A stretch of 49,515 nt of DNA from Herbaspirillum sp. YR522 (GTDB lineage Bacteria > Pseudomonadota > Gammaproteobacteria > Burkholderiales > Burkholderiaceae_D): the NCBI RefSeq assembly GCF_000282575.1, contig NZ_AKJA01000152.1, positions 1 through 49,515 of the forward strand, given 5' to 3'. The stretch's first letter is position 1, and every line of letters begins with the position of its first letter. The notes beneath the pieces are model-generated. The model was not told the origin of the DNA. It ran no database searches and saw only the letters and a program-made list of their open reading frames with translations. Made by a program: the position numbers and the translations under genes. This document shows, one piece after another, positions 41,903-49,515 of this stretch.

Positions 41903-43375
41903 GTGAACAAGAAATCCCTGGCCTGGAGCGCCTGCCTGCTGTTTTCGCTGGTGTCAGGCATGCCGATGGCACAAGCGCAATCGGCCTACCCGGCACCGCC
42001 ACCCCCACCCGCTGCCTACACCCAACAGCAACTCGACCAGATGCTGGCGCCGGTGGCGCTATACCCGGATCCGCTCTTGGCGCAGGTTTTGATGGCGTCG
42101 ACCTATCCCCTCGAAGTGGTGCAGGCACAGCGCTTCGTTGAAGCGCGCCCAGGCCTGCAGGGCGATGGCCTGGCGCGCGCCGTGGCGCCCATGCCATGGG
42201 ACCCGAGCGTGAAGGCGTTGGTGCAGTTTCCGTCGGTGCTGGCCATGATGAACGACCGACTGGACTGGATGCAGCAGTTGGGCCAGGCCTTCCTGGCGCA
42301 GCAGCCGCTGGTCATGGATACGGTGCAGCAACTGCGCGAGCGGGCGCAGATGGCTGGTACGCTGCAGTCCGGCCCACAGCAGCGGGTGCTGGTGGAGGAA
42401 CGCACCATCATCATCGAGCCGGTCAATCCGCAATTGGTCTATGTGCCCTACTACAATCCGGTGGTCGCCTACGGCAACTGGTGGTGGCCGGCCGCCCAGC
42501 CAGTGTACTGGGCACCGCCACCGCGCTATCGACCGCCCCACTATGATCCGGGTGTCACTGCCAGCATCAGCTTCGGCAGCGGTATCGGGGTGCTGCGGGC
42601 CGCGTTCGGCGACGCCCGCCCGGACTGGCGCCAGCGCCAGGTGCTGGTGACCCGCACCCGCATCGACAATGTCAGCAACGTCACCAACAATGTGACCGTC
42701 AACCGCAATGTCACCATCAACCAGCGGCCCGTGGTGTGGCATCACGACCCGCGCCAGCCAGGCGGGCGTGAGCAGCCCCGCGCCGATGGCCGCCCCGCCA
42801 GCCATCCACCGGCACCGGTGGCCGGCACGCCACCGCCGCCACGGCCAGCGGATCGCGATTTTTCCCGTCCGCAAGCGGCGCCCGGGGTGACGCCGCAACA
42901 ACGCGTCATCGAGCAGGACCGCGAGCGGGAACGCATGGTGCGCGAACAGACCGCCGAGCGCGAGCGCAGCATCCAGGCGCAGACGCGCCAGCGCGAACAG
43001 CAGGCGGCCCAGCAAGGGCAGTTGCACCAGCAGCAGCAGCAGCAGCGCGACCGCGAACAGGATCGTCGCCAGGCCCAGGAGCAACGACAGCAACAGGCAG
43101 AACAGGCACGCCAGGGCCAGCAGCAGGCGCAACAAAGGCAACAAGCACAGCAGGTACAGCAGGTACAGCAGGTACAGCAGGTACAGCAACGCGAACAGCA
43201 GCAGCGAGACCAGCTGGCACAGCAGCAAGAACGCCAGCAACACCAGCAGCAGGCGCAGCAACAGCAACTTCAGCGGCAACAGCAAGCCCAACAGCAGGAA
43301 CGCCAGCACCAGCAGCGGCAACAGGAGCATCGACGCGAGCGGGACAACGACGATCGTCGCCAGGATCGGCAGTAG
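41903..43375 (+). CDS. DUF3300 exported protein with Gln-rich tail
   Basis: A 490-residue exported protein. The GTG start (41903) follows AGGAGAAA and opens a signal peptide (SLAWSACLLFSLVSGMPMAQ, cut near AQA at residue 24). DUF3300 covers about 45-230: LDQMLAPVALYPDPLLAQVL, MPWDPSVKALVQFPSVLAMM, and the strand VYVPYYNPVVAYGNWWWPA. After a Pro-rich linker, residues about 330-490 are a Gln/Arg/Glu-rich low-complexity region with a stretch of VQQ repeats. Function of DUF3300 is unknown; it is probably an envelope protein. Antisense reading frames over the tail are composition artefacts. Confidence 0.87.
   Translation: MNKKSLAWSACLLFSLVSGMPMAQAQSAYPAPPPPPAAYTQQQLDQMLAPVALYPDPLLAQVLMASTYPLEVVQAQRFVEARPGLQGDGLARAVAPMPWDPSVKALVQFPSVLAMMNDRLDWMQQLGQAFLAQQPLVMDTVQQLRERAQMAGTLQSGPQQRVLVEERTIIIEPVNPQLVYVPYYNPVVAYGNWWWPAAQPVYWAPPPRYRPPHYDPGVTASISFGSGIGVLRAAFGDARPDWRQRQVLVTRTRIDNVSNVTNNVTVNRNVTINQRPVVWHHDPRQPGGREQPRADGRPASHPPAPVAGTPPPPRPADRDFSRPQAAPGVTPQQRVIEQDRERERMVREQTAERERSIQAQTRQREQQAAQQGQLHQQQQQQRDREQDRRQAQEQRQQQAEQARQGQQQAQQRQQAQQVQQVQQVQQVQQREQQQRDQLAQQQERQQHQQQAQQQQLQRQQQAQQQERQHQQRQQEHRRERDNDDRRQDRQ
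43151..43186 (+). repeat. Four tandem copies of a 9-bp unit in the DUF3300 gene
   Basis: CAGGTACAG repeated four times without change, encoding QVQ units. Copy-number change by slippage would alter the protein by multiples of three residues without frameshift. Confidence 0.9.
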
Positions 43376-43437
43376 GCCACGCCGGCCGCGGCGCTCGCAT
43401 GGTGCCCTCAAAGCTGCGGCGGCGTGGGTGGATCAGT

Positions 43438-43538
43438 TATAATCGCGCTCTTTCCAGAGCACATTTCGCAAAGCCGCGCCGGCTTGAAGGCCACGCACGG
43501 CATGGCCAACCGGGGGTCGGGATTTCCCGCCCTTTTTT
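43438..43538 (+). ncRNA. Candidate structured leader or small RNA upstream of prfC
   Basis: TATAAT at 43438-43443 is a good -10 box. Downstream are three hairpins in a row: AAGCCG-CGC-CGGCTT (43471-43485), GGCCA/TGGCC (43489-43507) and GGG(T)CGGGA-TT-TCCCGCCC (43514-43532) followed by six T residues. The last has the form of an intrinsic terminator 40 bases before the prfC ATG. A transcript of about 90 nt would result, either a free sRNA or an attenuated prfC leader. No family is recognised and no -35 box is clear. Confidence 0.45.
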
Positions 43539-43577
43539 CATTGGTTGCCGCGCTTTGCCCGAACCGATTGATCCGAC

Positions 43578-45266
43578 ATGCAAGAACCCAGCAACGAGCA
43601 AGACCTCGCCGCCGACGGCGCCGACCAGACGCCTGACGTGTCCGAGGCCGGCAGCCGCCGTGCGCCGGCCGACCTGATCACGCGCGAAGTGGCGCGCCGC
43701 CGCACCTTCGGCATCATCTCCCACCCCGACGCCGGCAAGACCACGCTGACCGAAAAGCTGCTGCTGTTCTCGGGCGCGATCCAGCTGGCCGGTACCGTGA
43801 AGGCGCGCAAGAGCGGCCGCCACGCCACCTCCGACTGGATGGAAATCGAAAAGCAGCGCGGCATCTCGGTGGCCAGCTCTGTGATGCAGTTCGAATATCG
43901 CGACCACGTGGTGAACCTGCTCGACACCCCGGGCCACCAGGATTTCTCGGAAGATACCTACCGGGTGCTGACGGCGGTCGACTCCGCCCTGATGGTCATC
44001 GATGCCGCCAAGGGCGTCGAAGAGCAGACCATCAAGTTGCTCAACGTCTGCCGCATGCGCAACACCCCCATCATCACCTTCATGAACAAGATGGACCGCG
44101 AAACCCGCGATCCGCTGGAACTGCTCGACGAGCTCGAGTCGGTGCTCAAGATCCAGTGCGCGCCGGTGACCTGGCCCATCGGCATGGGCAAGAACTTCCG
44201 CGGCGTGTACCACCTGCTGCGCGACGAGATCATGCTGTTCAAGGCGGGCGAGGAACGGGCCAATGGCGATGTAGAGATCATCAAGGGCATCGATAACCCG
44301 AAGCTGGCCGAGATGTTCCCGCTGGAGATCGAGCAGTTGAAGATGGAGGTCGAACTGGTGCATGGCGCCTCGCATCCGTTCAACCTGGACGAGTTCCTGG
44401 CCGGTATCCAGACCCCGGTGTTCTTCGGCTCGGCGATCAACAACTTCGGCGTGCGCGAGATCCTCAATGCGCTGCTGGACTGGGCGCCCGGCCCGGGCGG
44501 GCGGGACGCCACCGTGCGCAGCGTCAATCCGACCGAAGAGCCGTTCTCGGGCTTCGTGTTCAAGATCCAGGCCAACATGGACCCGGCCCACCGCGACCGC
44601 ATCGCCTTCCTGCGGGTCTGCTCGGGGCGCTTCGAACGCGGCATGAAGCTCAAGCACCTGCGCCTGAACCGCGAGATCAAGGTGTCATCGGTGGTGACCT
44701 TCATGGCGTCGAGCCGGGAACAGGTCGAAGAGGCCTATGCCGGCGACATCATCGGCTTGCCCAACCACGGCAACATGCAGATCGGCGACAGCTTTTCGGA
44801 AGGTGAATTGCTGCAATTCACCGGCATCCCCTACTTCGCACCGGACTTCTTCCGGGTGGCCCGCATTCGCAACCCGCTCAAGATCAAGCAGTTGCACAAG
44901 GGCTTGCAGCAATTGGGCGAAGAAGGTGCGGTGCAGGTCTTCAAGCCCGTCACCGGCAGCGACCTGATTCTGGGCGCGGTCGGCGTGCTGCAGTTCGAAG
45001 TGGTGGCCAGCCGCCTGCTCAACGAATATGGAGTGGATGCCGTCTTCGAAGGCACCAGCATCAGCAGCGCGCGCTGGGTCACCTGCGACGACAAGAAAAA
45101 GCTGGCGGACTTCGAGAAGTCGTCGGCCGGCGCCAACCTGGCAGTCGACGCCGCCGGCAACCTGGCCTACCTGGCCAGTTCGGGCGTGAACCTGCGCCTG
45201 ACCCAGGAACGCTGGCCCGACGTCGTGTTTCATGCCACCCGGGAGCATGCGGCCAGGCTGGACTGA
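43578..45266 (+). CDS. prfC: Peptide chain release factor 3
   Basis: A 562-residue translational GTPase that removes RF1/RF2 from the ribosome after termination. G1 [15 protein letters not shown] (residues 49-63), G2 region [11 protein letters not shown]3 DTPGHQDF, and G4 NKMD are all present, followed by beta-barrel domain II and the RF3 C-terminal domain ([21 protein letters not shown]). The first 35 residues are an acidic, low-complexity extension before [13 protein letters not shown], where most RF3 proteins begin, so the true start could be a little later; ATG 43578 has no strong ribosome site. Convergent with ppa. Confidence 0.95.
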   Translation: MQEPSNEQDLAADGADQTPDVSEAGSRRAPADLITREVARRRTFGIISHPDAGKTTLTEKLLLFSGAIQLAGTVKARKSGRHATSDWMEIEKQRGISVASSVMQFEYRDHVVNLLDTPGHQDFSEDTYRVLTAVDSALMVIDAAKGVEEQTIKLLNVCRMRNTPIITFMNKMDRETRDPLELLDELESVLKIQCAPVTWPIGMGKNFRGVYHLLRDEIMLFKAGEERANGDVEIIKGIDNPKLAEMFPLEIEQLKMEVELVHGASHPFNLDEFLAGIQTPVFFGSAINNFGVREILNALLDWAPGPGGRDATVRSVNPTEEPFSGFVFKIQANMDPAHRDRIAFLRVCSGRFERGMKLKHLRLNREIKVSSVVTFMASSREQVEEAYAGDIIGLPNHGNMQIGDSFSEGELLQFTGIPYFAPDFFRVARIRNPLKIKQLHKGLQQLGEEGAVQVFKPVTGSDLILGAVGVLQFEVVASRLLNEYGVDAVFEGTSISSARWVTCDDKKKLADFEKSSAGANLAVDAAGNLAYLASSGVNLRLTQERWPDVVFHATREHAARLD

Positions 45267-45335
45267 ATCGGCCACCGCACCCCGGGCCTGCCCGGGGTCT
45301 GCTCAGCGCCAGGGTCCGGCGCACGACCCAATACG

Positions 45336-45371
45336 AAAAATGCCGCCCGGTCTGCACCGGGCGGCATTTTT
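45336..45371. terminator. Bidirectional terminator between prfC and ppa
   Basis: Perfect 15-bp inverted repeat: AAAAATGCCGCCCGG (45336-45350) and CCGGGCGGCATTTTT (45357-45371), six-base loop. It serves both convergent genes. Confidence 0.93.
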
Positions 45372-45397
45372 TCAACCAGGCAAACGATCGCCTGCGA

Positions 45398-45934
45398 TCA
45401 GTCCTGGCCCTTCTTGAAGGCTTCGACGCCGGCAACGATCTCGGCGCGCGCGGCATCCGGCCCTTCCCAGCCTTCGACCTTGACCCACTTGCCCTTCTCG
45501 AGGTCCTTGTAGTGCTCGAAGAAGTGCTTGATCTGGTTCAGCGTCAGCTCGTTCAAGTCTTCCGGCTTTTGCAGGTTCTTGTAGATCGGCAGCACCTTGT
45601 CCACCGGCACGGCCAGCAGCTTGGCGTCGATGCCCGACTCGTCGGTCATCTTGAGCACACCGATCGGACGGCAGCGCACCACCACGCCCGGGAACAGCGG
45701 GAACGGCGTGATCACCAGCACATCCACCGGGTCGCCGTCCTGCGACAGGGTCTGCGGGATGTAGCCGTAGTTGCACGGATAGTGCATGGCGGTACCCATG
45801 AAGCGGTCCACGAAGATGGCGCCGCTTTCCTTGTCGACTTCGTACTTGATCGGATCGGCGTTCATCGGGATCTCGATGACGACGTTGAAATCATTCGGCA
45901 GGTCGCGGCCGGCGGGGACGTGGTTCAGGCTCAT
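45398..45934 (-). CDS. ppa: Inorganic pyrophosphatase, family I
   Basis: A 178-residue soluble, Mg-dependent pyrophosphatase. [20 protein letters not shown] is the N-terminal strand with the substrate-binding Lys; [19 protein letters not shown] and DGDPVDVLV (the PROSITE D-[SGDN]-D-[PE] signature with the metal-binding aspartates) follow, and [14 protein letters not shown] closes the active site. It drives biosynthesis forward by hydrolysing pyrophosphate. Full length, single gene, transcribed away from the haem block in the same direction. Confidence 0.96.
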   Translation of the reverse strand: MSLNHVPAGRDLPNDFNVVIEIPMNADPIKYEVDKESGAIFVDRFMGTAMHYPCNYGYIPQTLSQDGDPVDVLVITPFPLFPGVVVRCRPIGVLKMTDESGIDAKLLAVPVDKVLPIYKNLQKPEDLNELTLNQIKHFFEHYKDLEKGKWVKVEGWEGPDAARAEIVAGVEAFKKGQD

Positions 45935-46068
45935 GGGAGTTTCTCGCTAAGGGGAAAGAAATCGGGGGAAAGAAATCGGTGCAACGATTGGCGCTAGCGG
46001 GCGCGCCGGAACCGTCGAAAGCCGCAATTATAGCGACTTTCCATGACGACTCCAGCATTGCCCGGGGT

Positions 46069-47268
46069 CTAGCGGATGGCGGTCGCCAAGGCGCATTGCT
46101 TGTAGTGCGCACTGGCCTGTTCCGGCTGGTCGAGCGCCTCGTGCAGCTGCGCCAGCGCCAGGTGCGACTCGCGCACGGTGCGTGGCTCGATGGCGTCGGA
46201 GAGGGCCTGCTCGAGATGGCGCTGGGCCTTGCCCCACAACTTCTGGCGCAGGCAGAACATGCCCAGCGTCAAGGCCAGCTCGGCGTCGGTCGGGTTCTTG
46301 GCCAGCCACGCTTCGCAGTGTTCGATCTGGGCCAGCAGCGCGGCCGAACCGGCCTCGCCGGTCGAGTCGCGATAGGCGCGCAGCAGGCGGATATCCCAGT
46401 CGGCGGCCAACGCGCGCTCGAGCAAGGTACGCGCTTCGTCATGCAGGCCGCGGCTGGCGAAGGCCTGCGCCGCACGTACCGCAATATAGGGCTTGAACTT
46501 GTCGCTGCCCGGGATACCCGACCAGAACGCGCGGATCGATTCGGCGTCGTGGACGCGGTCCGACAGCAAGGCGTCGTAGGCCATCTCGCGCAGCCGGTTC
46601 GACAATGCCGGGTGCAAGGCATTGCGCTTGTCCAGCGTCTGCACCAGGCGCAATACCTCGGGCCAGTTCTTGGCCTGCTGGTTGGCCTTGAGCGACCACT
46701 GCAACGCCTGGATGTGGCGCGTGCCGTTGGCGTTGAGTTGCTCGACCGTTTCCAGGGCCTGCTTGAACTGGTGCTCGTCGACCTGCAATTCGAGCGCCGT
46801 CATCAGGCGCGCCGCCTTCAGGGTGGGATCGACCTCGGTGGTGGCCAGCCAGATGTCGCGCCGGTCGCCCTGGCGCATGCGATGCGCCGCGCGCGCTGCG
46901 ATCAGGGCCGAGATGCCGGCGTTCTCGGGCAATTCAGAGGCCCGCGTGGCCAAGCGTTCGGCCTGGCCGAAGCGGCCTTCAAAGAAGGCCTTGAGCGATT
47001 CGCGCAGGGCCGCGTTACCTTCGTGCTCGCGCTTGGCACGGCGATAGGCGATCACCCGGCCGGGCAGCTTCTGGGTCAGGCGCACGGCGCGAATGACGAC
47101 GTAGATCGTCAGGAACGCCGCCAGTACCAGGAAGATGAAGAAATTGAGCGAAAGGTCGAGCCGGTAAGGCGGATAGAACAGCACCACGTTGCCGGGGTTG
47201 AAACGGGCCAGCACCGCCAGGCCGATGGCCGAGGCGAACAGGGTAAGGAGCCAGAGCAGTATTTTCAT
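46069..47268 (-). CDS. hemY: Haem biosynthesis-associated TPR protein HemY
   Basis: A 399-residue inner-membrane protein started at ATG 47268 (MKILLWLLTLFASAIG). Two N-terminal TM helices (about 2-20 and 41-62, FFIFLVLAAFLTIYVVIRAV) flank a short periplasmic loop with FNPGNVVLFYPPYRLDLS, the HemY signature. The rest is a series of TPR-like helices (FFEGRFGQAERLATRASELP, ARTLLERALAADWDIRLLRA, HLALAQLHEALDQPEQASAH). It is unrelated to Bacillus HemY oxidase. Last gene of the hemCDXY operon, 22 bases after hemX. Confidence 0.92.
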   Translation of the reverse strand: MKILLWLLTLFASAIGLAVLARFNPGNVVLFYPPYRLDLSLNFFIFLVLAAFLTIYVVIRAVRLTQKLPGRVIAYRRAKREHEGNAALRESLKAFFEGRFGQAERLATRASELPENAGISALIAARAAHRMRQGDRRDIWLATTEVDPTLKAARLMTALELQVDEHQFKQALETVEQLNANGTRHIQALQWSLKANQQAKNWPEVLRLVQTLDKRNALHPALSNRLREMAYDALLSDRVHDAESIRAFWSGIPGSDKFKPYIAVRAAQAFASRGLHDEARTLLERALAADWDIRLLRAYRDSTGEAGSAALLAQIEHCEAWLAKNPTDAELALTLGMFCLRQKLWGKAQRHLEQALSDAIEPRTVRESHLALAQLHEALDQPEQASAHYKQCALATAIR

Positions 47269-47290
47269 GTCGCGATTCTTCTCGATGCGC

Positions 47291-48463
47291 TCACTGGCGA
47301 GCCTTGTAGTTGCGCACCGCATTGATGCTCTCGGCCAGCGTCGGCATCTGGATGGCCAGGTTGCTGCCCTGGACCTGCTTCAACAACGACTGGGTGTTCT
47401 GGACCTGCTTGGCGCGGGTGTCGAAGTACTTGGCAATCGAGTCCTGCGCGGCCGACAGGTCGTTGCGGAAGGCGAACTCGTTGCGCGACAGCAGGGCCAG
47501 GCGGGCATTGAGCAGGCGCAGCTTGAGGTTTTCGCGCACGAAATAGGCCTGGCTCGGCGACAGCAGGATCGCTTCCGGCGTCTGCACCTCGCGAATGCGC
47601 ACCAGCTGCTTGATCTCGGCCCACATCTCGGTACTCATGCTCTGCCAGGTGTCCTGCGCGCCGGCCAGCCAGGTCGACCAGGCCGATGCCTCGGCGCCGG
47701 CAGGCTTGTCGGCGGCGGCCTTGGCCGTACGCGCCGGCTGGGCAGCGCGGGGCTGGCTGGCCGACTCGACCGGCTTTTCATCGATCAGCAGCGGCATGCT
47801 GTCGACCTGGCCGATGACGCTGTCGAGGCGCACGGCGATACCGGCGATATCGACGCTGGGCAGTGCCTTGAGACGGTCGATGTCACGCGCCAGCGCACGG
47901 CGGATGGCGATGAACTGCGGCTTGTCCGAGCGCGACAGGCTCTTGTCGGCGTTCTGCAGCGCGATCAGGGCACCCTGCACGTTGCCGGCCAATTCCAGCT
48001 GCTGGTCGGCGGTCGAGAGCACTTCCTCGATCTCGGACAGGGCCCAGTCGTCGCGATTCTTGTTCAGGTCCTGGTACATCTGCTCCAGCGCCAGTTGCTG
48101 GCTCTGCGACTCGGCCTGCTTGCTGTCGAGTACGCTGACCTTGGCCTGCAGTTCCTTGGTGCTTTCCTGGACCAGCTTGAGCACGCCCTTGAGTTCGTTG
48201 CTGCTGTTGTCGCCCGTCTGCAGCCGCTGGGCGACCTCGGCGCGCAGGCCATGCAGTTCGCGCGACGAGAACCACCATTGCGCCACCAGCGCTGCAATGA
48301 CCAGCAGCAACAGCAACGTCAGCAGCCGCTGGCGCCGGCGCAATACGGCCGTACCATCGGGGGCGGAAATATAAGGGGAGGAAGACGCGGGCGCACTCTG
48401 GTAGGTGGCCTGCGGCTTGGGCTCCGGCAGGTTCGACTCGGGGGTGGATTGCTGTTCGTTCAT
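47291..48463 (-). CDS. hemX: HemX-type membrane protein (uroporphyrinogen-III methyltransferase-like annotation)
   Basis: A 390-residue protein with a Pro/Ser-rich cytosolic N-terminus, one TM helix (about 47-65, LLTLLLLLVIAALVAQWWF), then a coiled coil (STKELQAKVSVLDSKQAESQ) and helical domain (EIEEVLSTADQQLELAGNVQ, REVQTPEAILLSPSQAYFVR, ENLKLRLLNARLALLSRNE). That last region is the HemX family hallmark. It is often misnamed a methyltransferase, but no SAM-binding motif is seen. Its ATG overlaps the hemD stop as ATGA. Confidence 0.92.
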   Translation of the reverse strand: MNEQQSTPESNLPEPKPQATYQSAPASSSPYISAPDGTAVLRRRQRLLTLLLLLVIAALVAQWWFSSRELHGLRAEVAQRLQTGDNSSNELKGVLKLVQESTKELQAKVSVLDSKQAESQSQQLALEQMYQDLNKNRDDWALSEIEEVLSTADQQLELAGNVQGALIALQNADKSLSRSDKPQFIAIRRALARDIDRLKALPSVDIAGIAVRLDSVIGQVDSMPLLIDEKPVESASQPRAAQPARTAKAAADKPAGAEASAWSTWLAGAQDTWQSMSTEMWAEIKQLVRIREVQTPEAILLSPSQAYFVRENLKLRLLNARLALLSRNEFAFRNDLSAAQDSIAKYFDTRAKQVQNTQSLLKQVQGSNLAIQMPTLAESINAVRNYKARQ

Positions 48464-49254
48464 GGGGTCGATTGTAACGCGGCAATTAGTCGTTCGTCGC
48501 CCGAACCAGTCAGGATCACGGTGCCAAAACCGAGCGACTCGGCAGTGCGGGCGATCCGATGGTGCGAAACGTAGATTCGTTGTCGTTGCAGTTTTACCAC
48601 ACGATCCGCCCCGCCGGCTAGTCTTGCCATCTGCAACAGGTTCCGCAGCGCTTCCGAACTGGTGATCACCCAGTCCGCGCCGTCATCGAGCAGGGCCAGC
48701 AATCGAGCGCTGCGCTCGGGCGTCATCGGCGGCGCCAGGCGCCGATAGGCAGTGACGAAATCGACCTCGATGGCATGCTGCTGCAAGGCGTTGCCCAGCA
48801 GGTCGCGGCCCTGCTGGGCGCGCACCACCAGCACGCGGCGCCCGCGCAGCGCCGCCAGCGGCAAGGCCGCCAGCAATTCCTCGGAGTCCATCTTGTCGGG
48901 ACGCCGCGGCGCGTAGATGGTGGCATCGGCCTGTTCCACACCGTGCGCGCGCAATGCCGTGCGACTGCCCTGGCCGACCACGCCGATGGCCACCTCGCTC
49001 GGCCAGCGCTCGAGACAGGCAAAGGTGGCGTCGATGGCATTGGGGCTGACGAAGACCACCAGCGCGTAATCGTGCAGCCGCGCCATGGCCGCGCACAGTT
49101 CGGCGCGGTCTTCGAGCGCTTCGATGACCAGCAGCGGAAACACCACCGCCTCGCGCCCGAGCGCATTGACCTGGTCGGCCAAGGTGCTCGCCTGCTGCAG
49201 CGGCCGGGTCACCACCACCGGCCGGGGCCGGCTCGATTCAGGCTTGTGCGGCAT
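48460..49254 (-). CDS. hemD: Uroporphyrinogen-III synthase
   Basis: A 264-residue enzyme that closes and inverts ring D of hydroxymethylbilane to form uroporphyrinogen III, the branch point to haem and sirohaem (the latter needed by NirB here). The sequence is typically divergent but keeps VVVTRPLQQASTLADQV, VFVSPNAIDATF, AIGVVGQGSRTALRAHGV, RVLVVRAQQGRDLL, ADWVITSSEALRNLLQMA and VSHHRIARTAESLGFGTV. It overlaps hemC by 17 bases at its start and hemX by 4 at its end. Confidence 0.93.
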   Translation of the reverse strand: MPHKPESSRPRPVVVTRPLQQASTLADQVNALGREAVVFPLLVIEALEDRAELCAAMARLHDYALVVFVSPNAIDATFACLERWPSEVAIGVVGQGSRTALRAHGVEQADATIYAPRRPDKMDSEELLAALPLAALRGRRVLVVRAQQGRDLLGNALQQHAIEVDFVTAYRRLAPPMTPERSARLLALLDDGADWVITSSEALRNLLQMARLAGGADRVVKLQRQRIYVSHHRIARTAESLGFGTVILTGSGDERLIAALQSTP

Positions 49255-49515
49255 CGGCCTGCGCCTTGCAGGCCTGCAGGATGGCGTCGGCGTCCTGCGC
49301 CTTGAGCAGCGCGGCGACCTGCTCGCCCAGCGCCTCGGGCGCGGCGGCCAGGCCTCGCGCCTCGGCGGCGGCGCTGCGGCTGCCGTCCGGTGTGGCGATC
49401 ATGGCGCGCAGGTGCAGGCGCTCGCCGTCGACGGTGGCATAGGCGGCCAGCGGGATCTGGCAGCTGGCGCCGAAAATGCGCGATACCGAGCGCTCGGCGG
49501 CCGACGCGGCCGCCG
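49238..49515 (-). CDS. hemC: Porphobilinogen deaminase, C-terminal part
   Basis: Only the last 92 residues are in the window; the start lies to the right. AERSVSRIFGASCQIPLAAY contains the cysteine that binds the dipyrromethane cofactor, which identifies the gene. LHLRAMIATPDGSR follows in domain 3. The enzyme joins four porphobilinogens into hydroxymethylbilane for HemD. Its stop at 49238-49240 lies inside hemD. Confidence 0.95.
   Translation of the reverse strand, partial: AAASAAERSVSRIFGASCQIPLAAYATVDGERLHLRAMIATPDGSRSAAAEARGLAAAPEALGEQVAALLKAQDADAILQACKAQADAAQA

Noticed and set aside
43141..43200. Possible CRISPR-like repeat
   Set aside because: The 9-bp units are directly tandem without spacers and encode Gln-rich protein in frame.
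42059..43411. Leu-rich antisense frame opposite the DUF3300 gene that looks like a multi-TM protein
   Set aside because: The Leu runs are just the complement of CAG-type Gln codons in the low-complexity tail.

Overview
The window looks like the chromosome of a GC-rich betaproteobacterium of the order Burkholderiales. The evidence is the hemC-hemD-hemX-hemY-ppa block at the right end, the sigma-54/NtrC-type nitrate assimilation operon, and the overall codon use. Family level (Oxalobacteraceae or Alcaligenaceae) cannot be settled from the sequence alone.

Layout. 1-650: 3' part of an SDR oxidoreductase. 742-831: tRNA-Ser(TGA). 880-8360: accessory stretch with lower GC and several decayed genes. 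It holds two small membrane proteins, a GIY-YIG-like protein, a collapsed hipBA module, a tartrate/malate-like catabolic cassette (MFS transporter, divergent GntR regulator, TtuC-like dehydrogenase, small monooxygenase) and a second, rearranged hipA relic. 8360-14530: FMN reductase, DUF72 protein, FAD monooxygenase, and a DNA-repair operon (radical-SAM protein plus a DUF4130-UdgX fusion) behind a near-consensus LexA box. 14600-16743: galM relic and an IlvD/Edd sugar-acid dehydratase. 16973-22992: a complete four-gene Wadjet-type SMC anti-plasmid operon (jetABCD) with overlapping cistrons. 23097-27790: small single genes, a secreted GH16 enzyme, MgtC and YnfA. 27800-36432: nitrate assimilation operon (transporter, nirB, nirD, FAD subunit, molybdopterin nitrate reductase) behind a sigma-54 promoter and an attenuator-like leader hairpin. 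36499-36729: tRNA-Pro and tRNA-Arg.

36675-41014 is a compact genomic island integrated in the 3' half of tRNA-Arg(TCT) and bounded by a perfect 55-bp direct repeat. Its tyrosine integrase and serine recombinase are both broken, but its cargo is open. The cargo is a two-gene operon pairing a stand-alone GT51 peptidoglycan glycosyltransferase domain, with no visible membrane anchor, with a one-TM protein that has a beta-rich C-terminal domain, plus a divergent coiled-coil/two-TM protein. The GT51 pair is the best candidate here for an undescribed (perhaps defence) system.

41162-49515 returns to core genome: GNAT acetyltransferase, DUF3300 protein with a Gln-rich tail, prfC preceded by a structured leader, ppa, and the haem genes hemY, hemX, hemD and hemC (the last partial).
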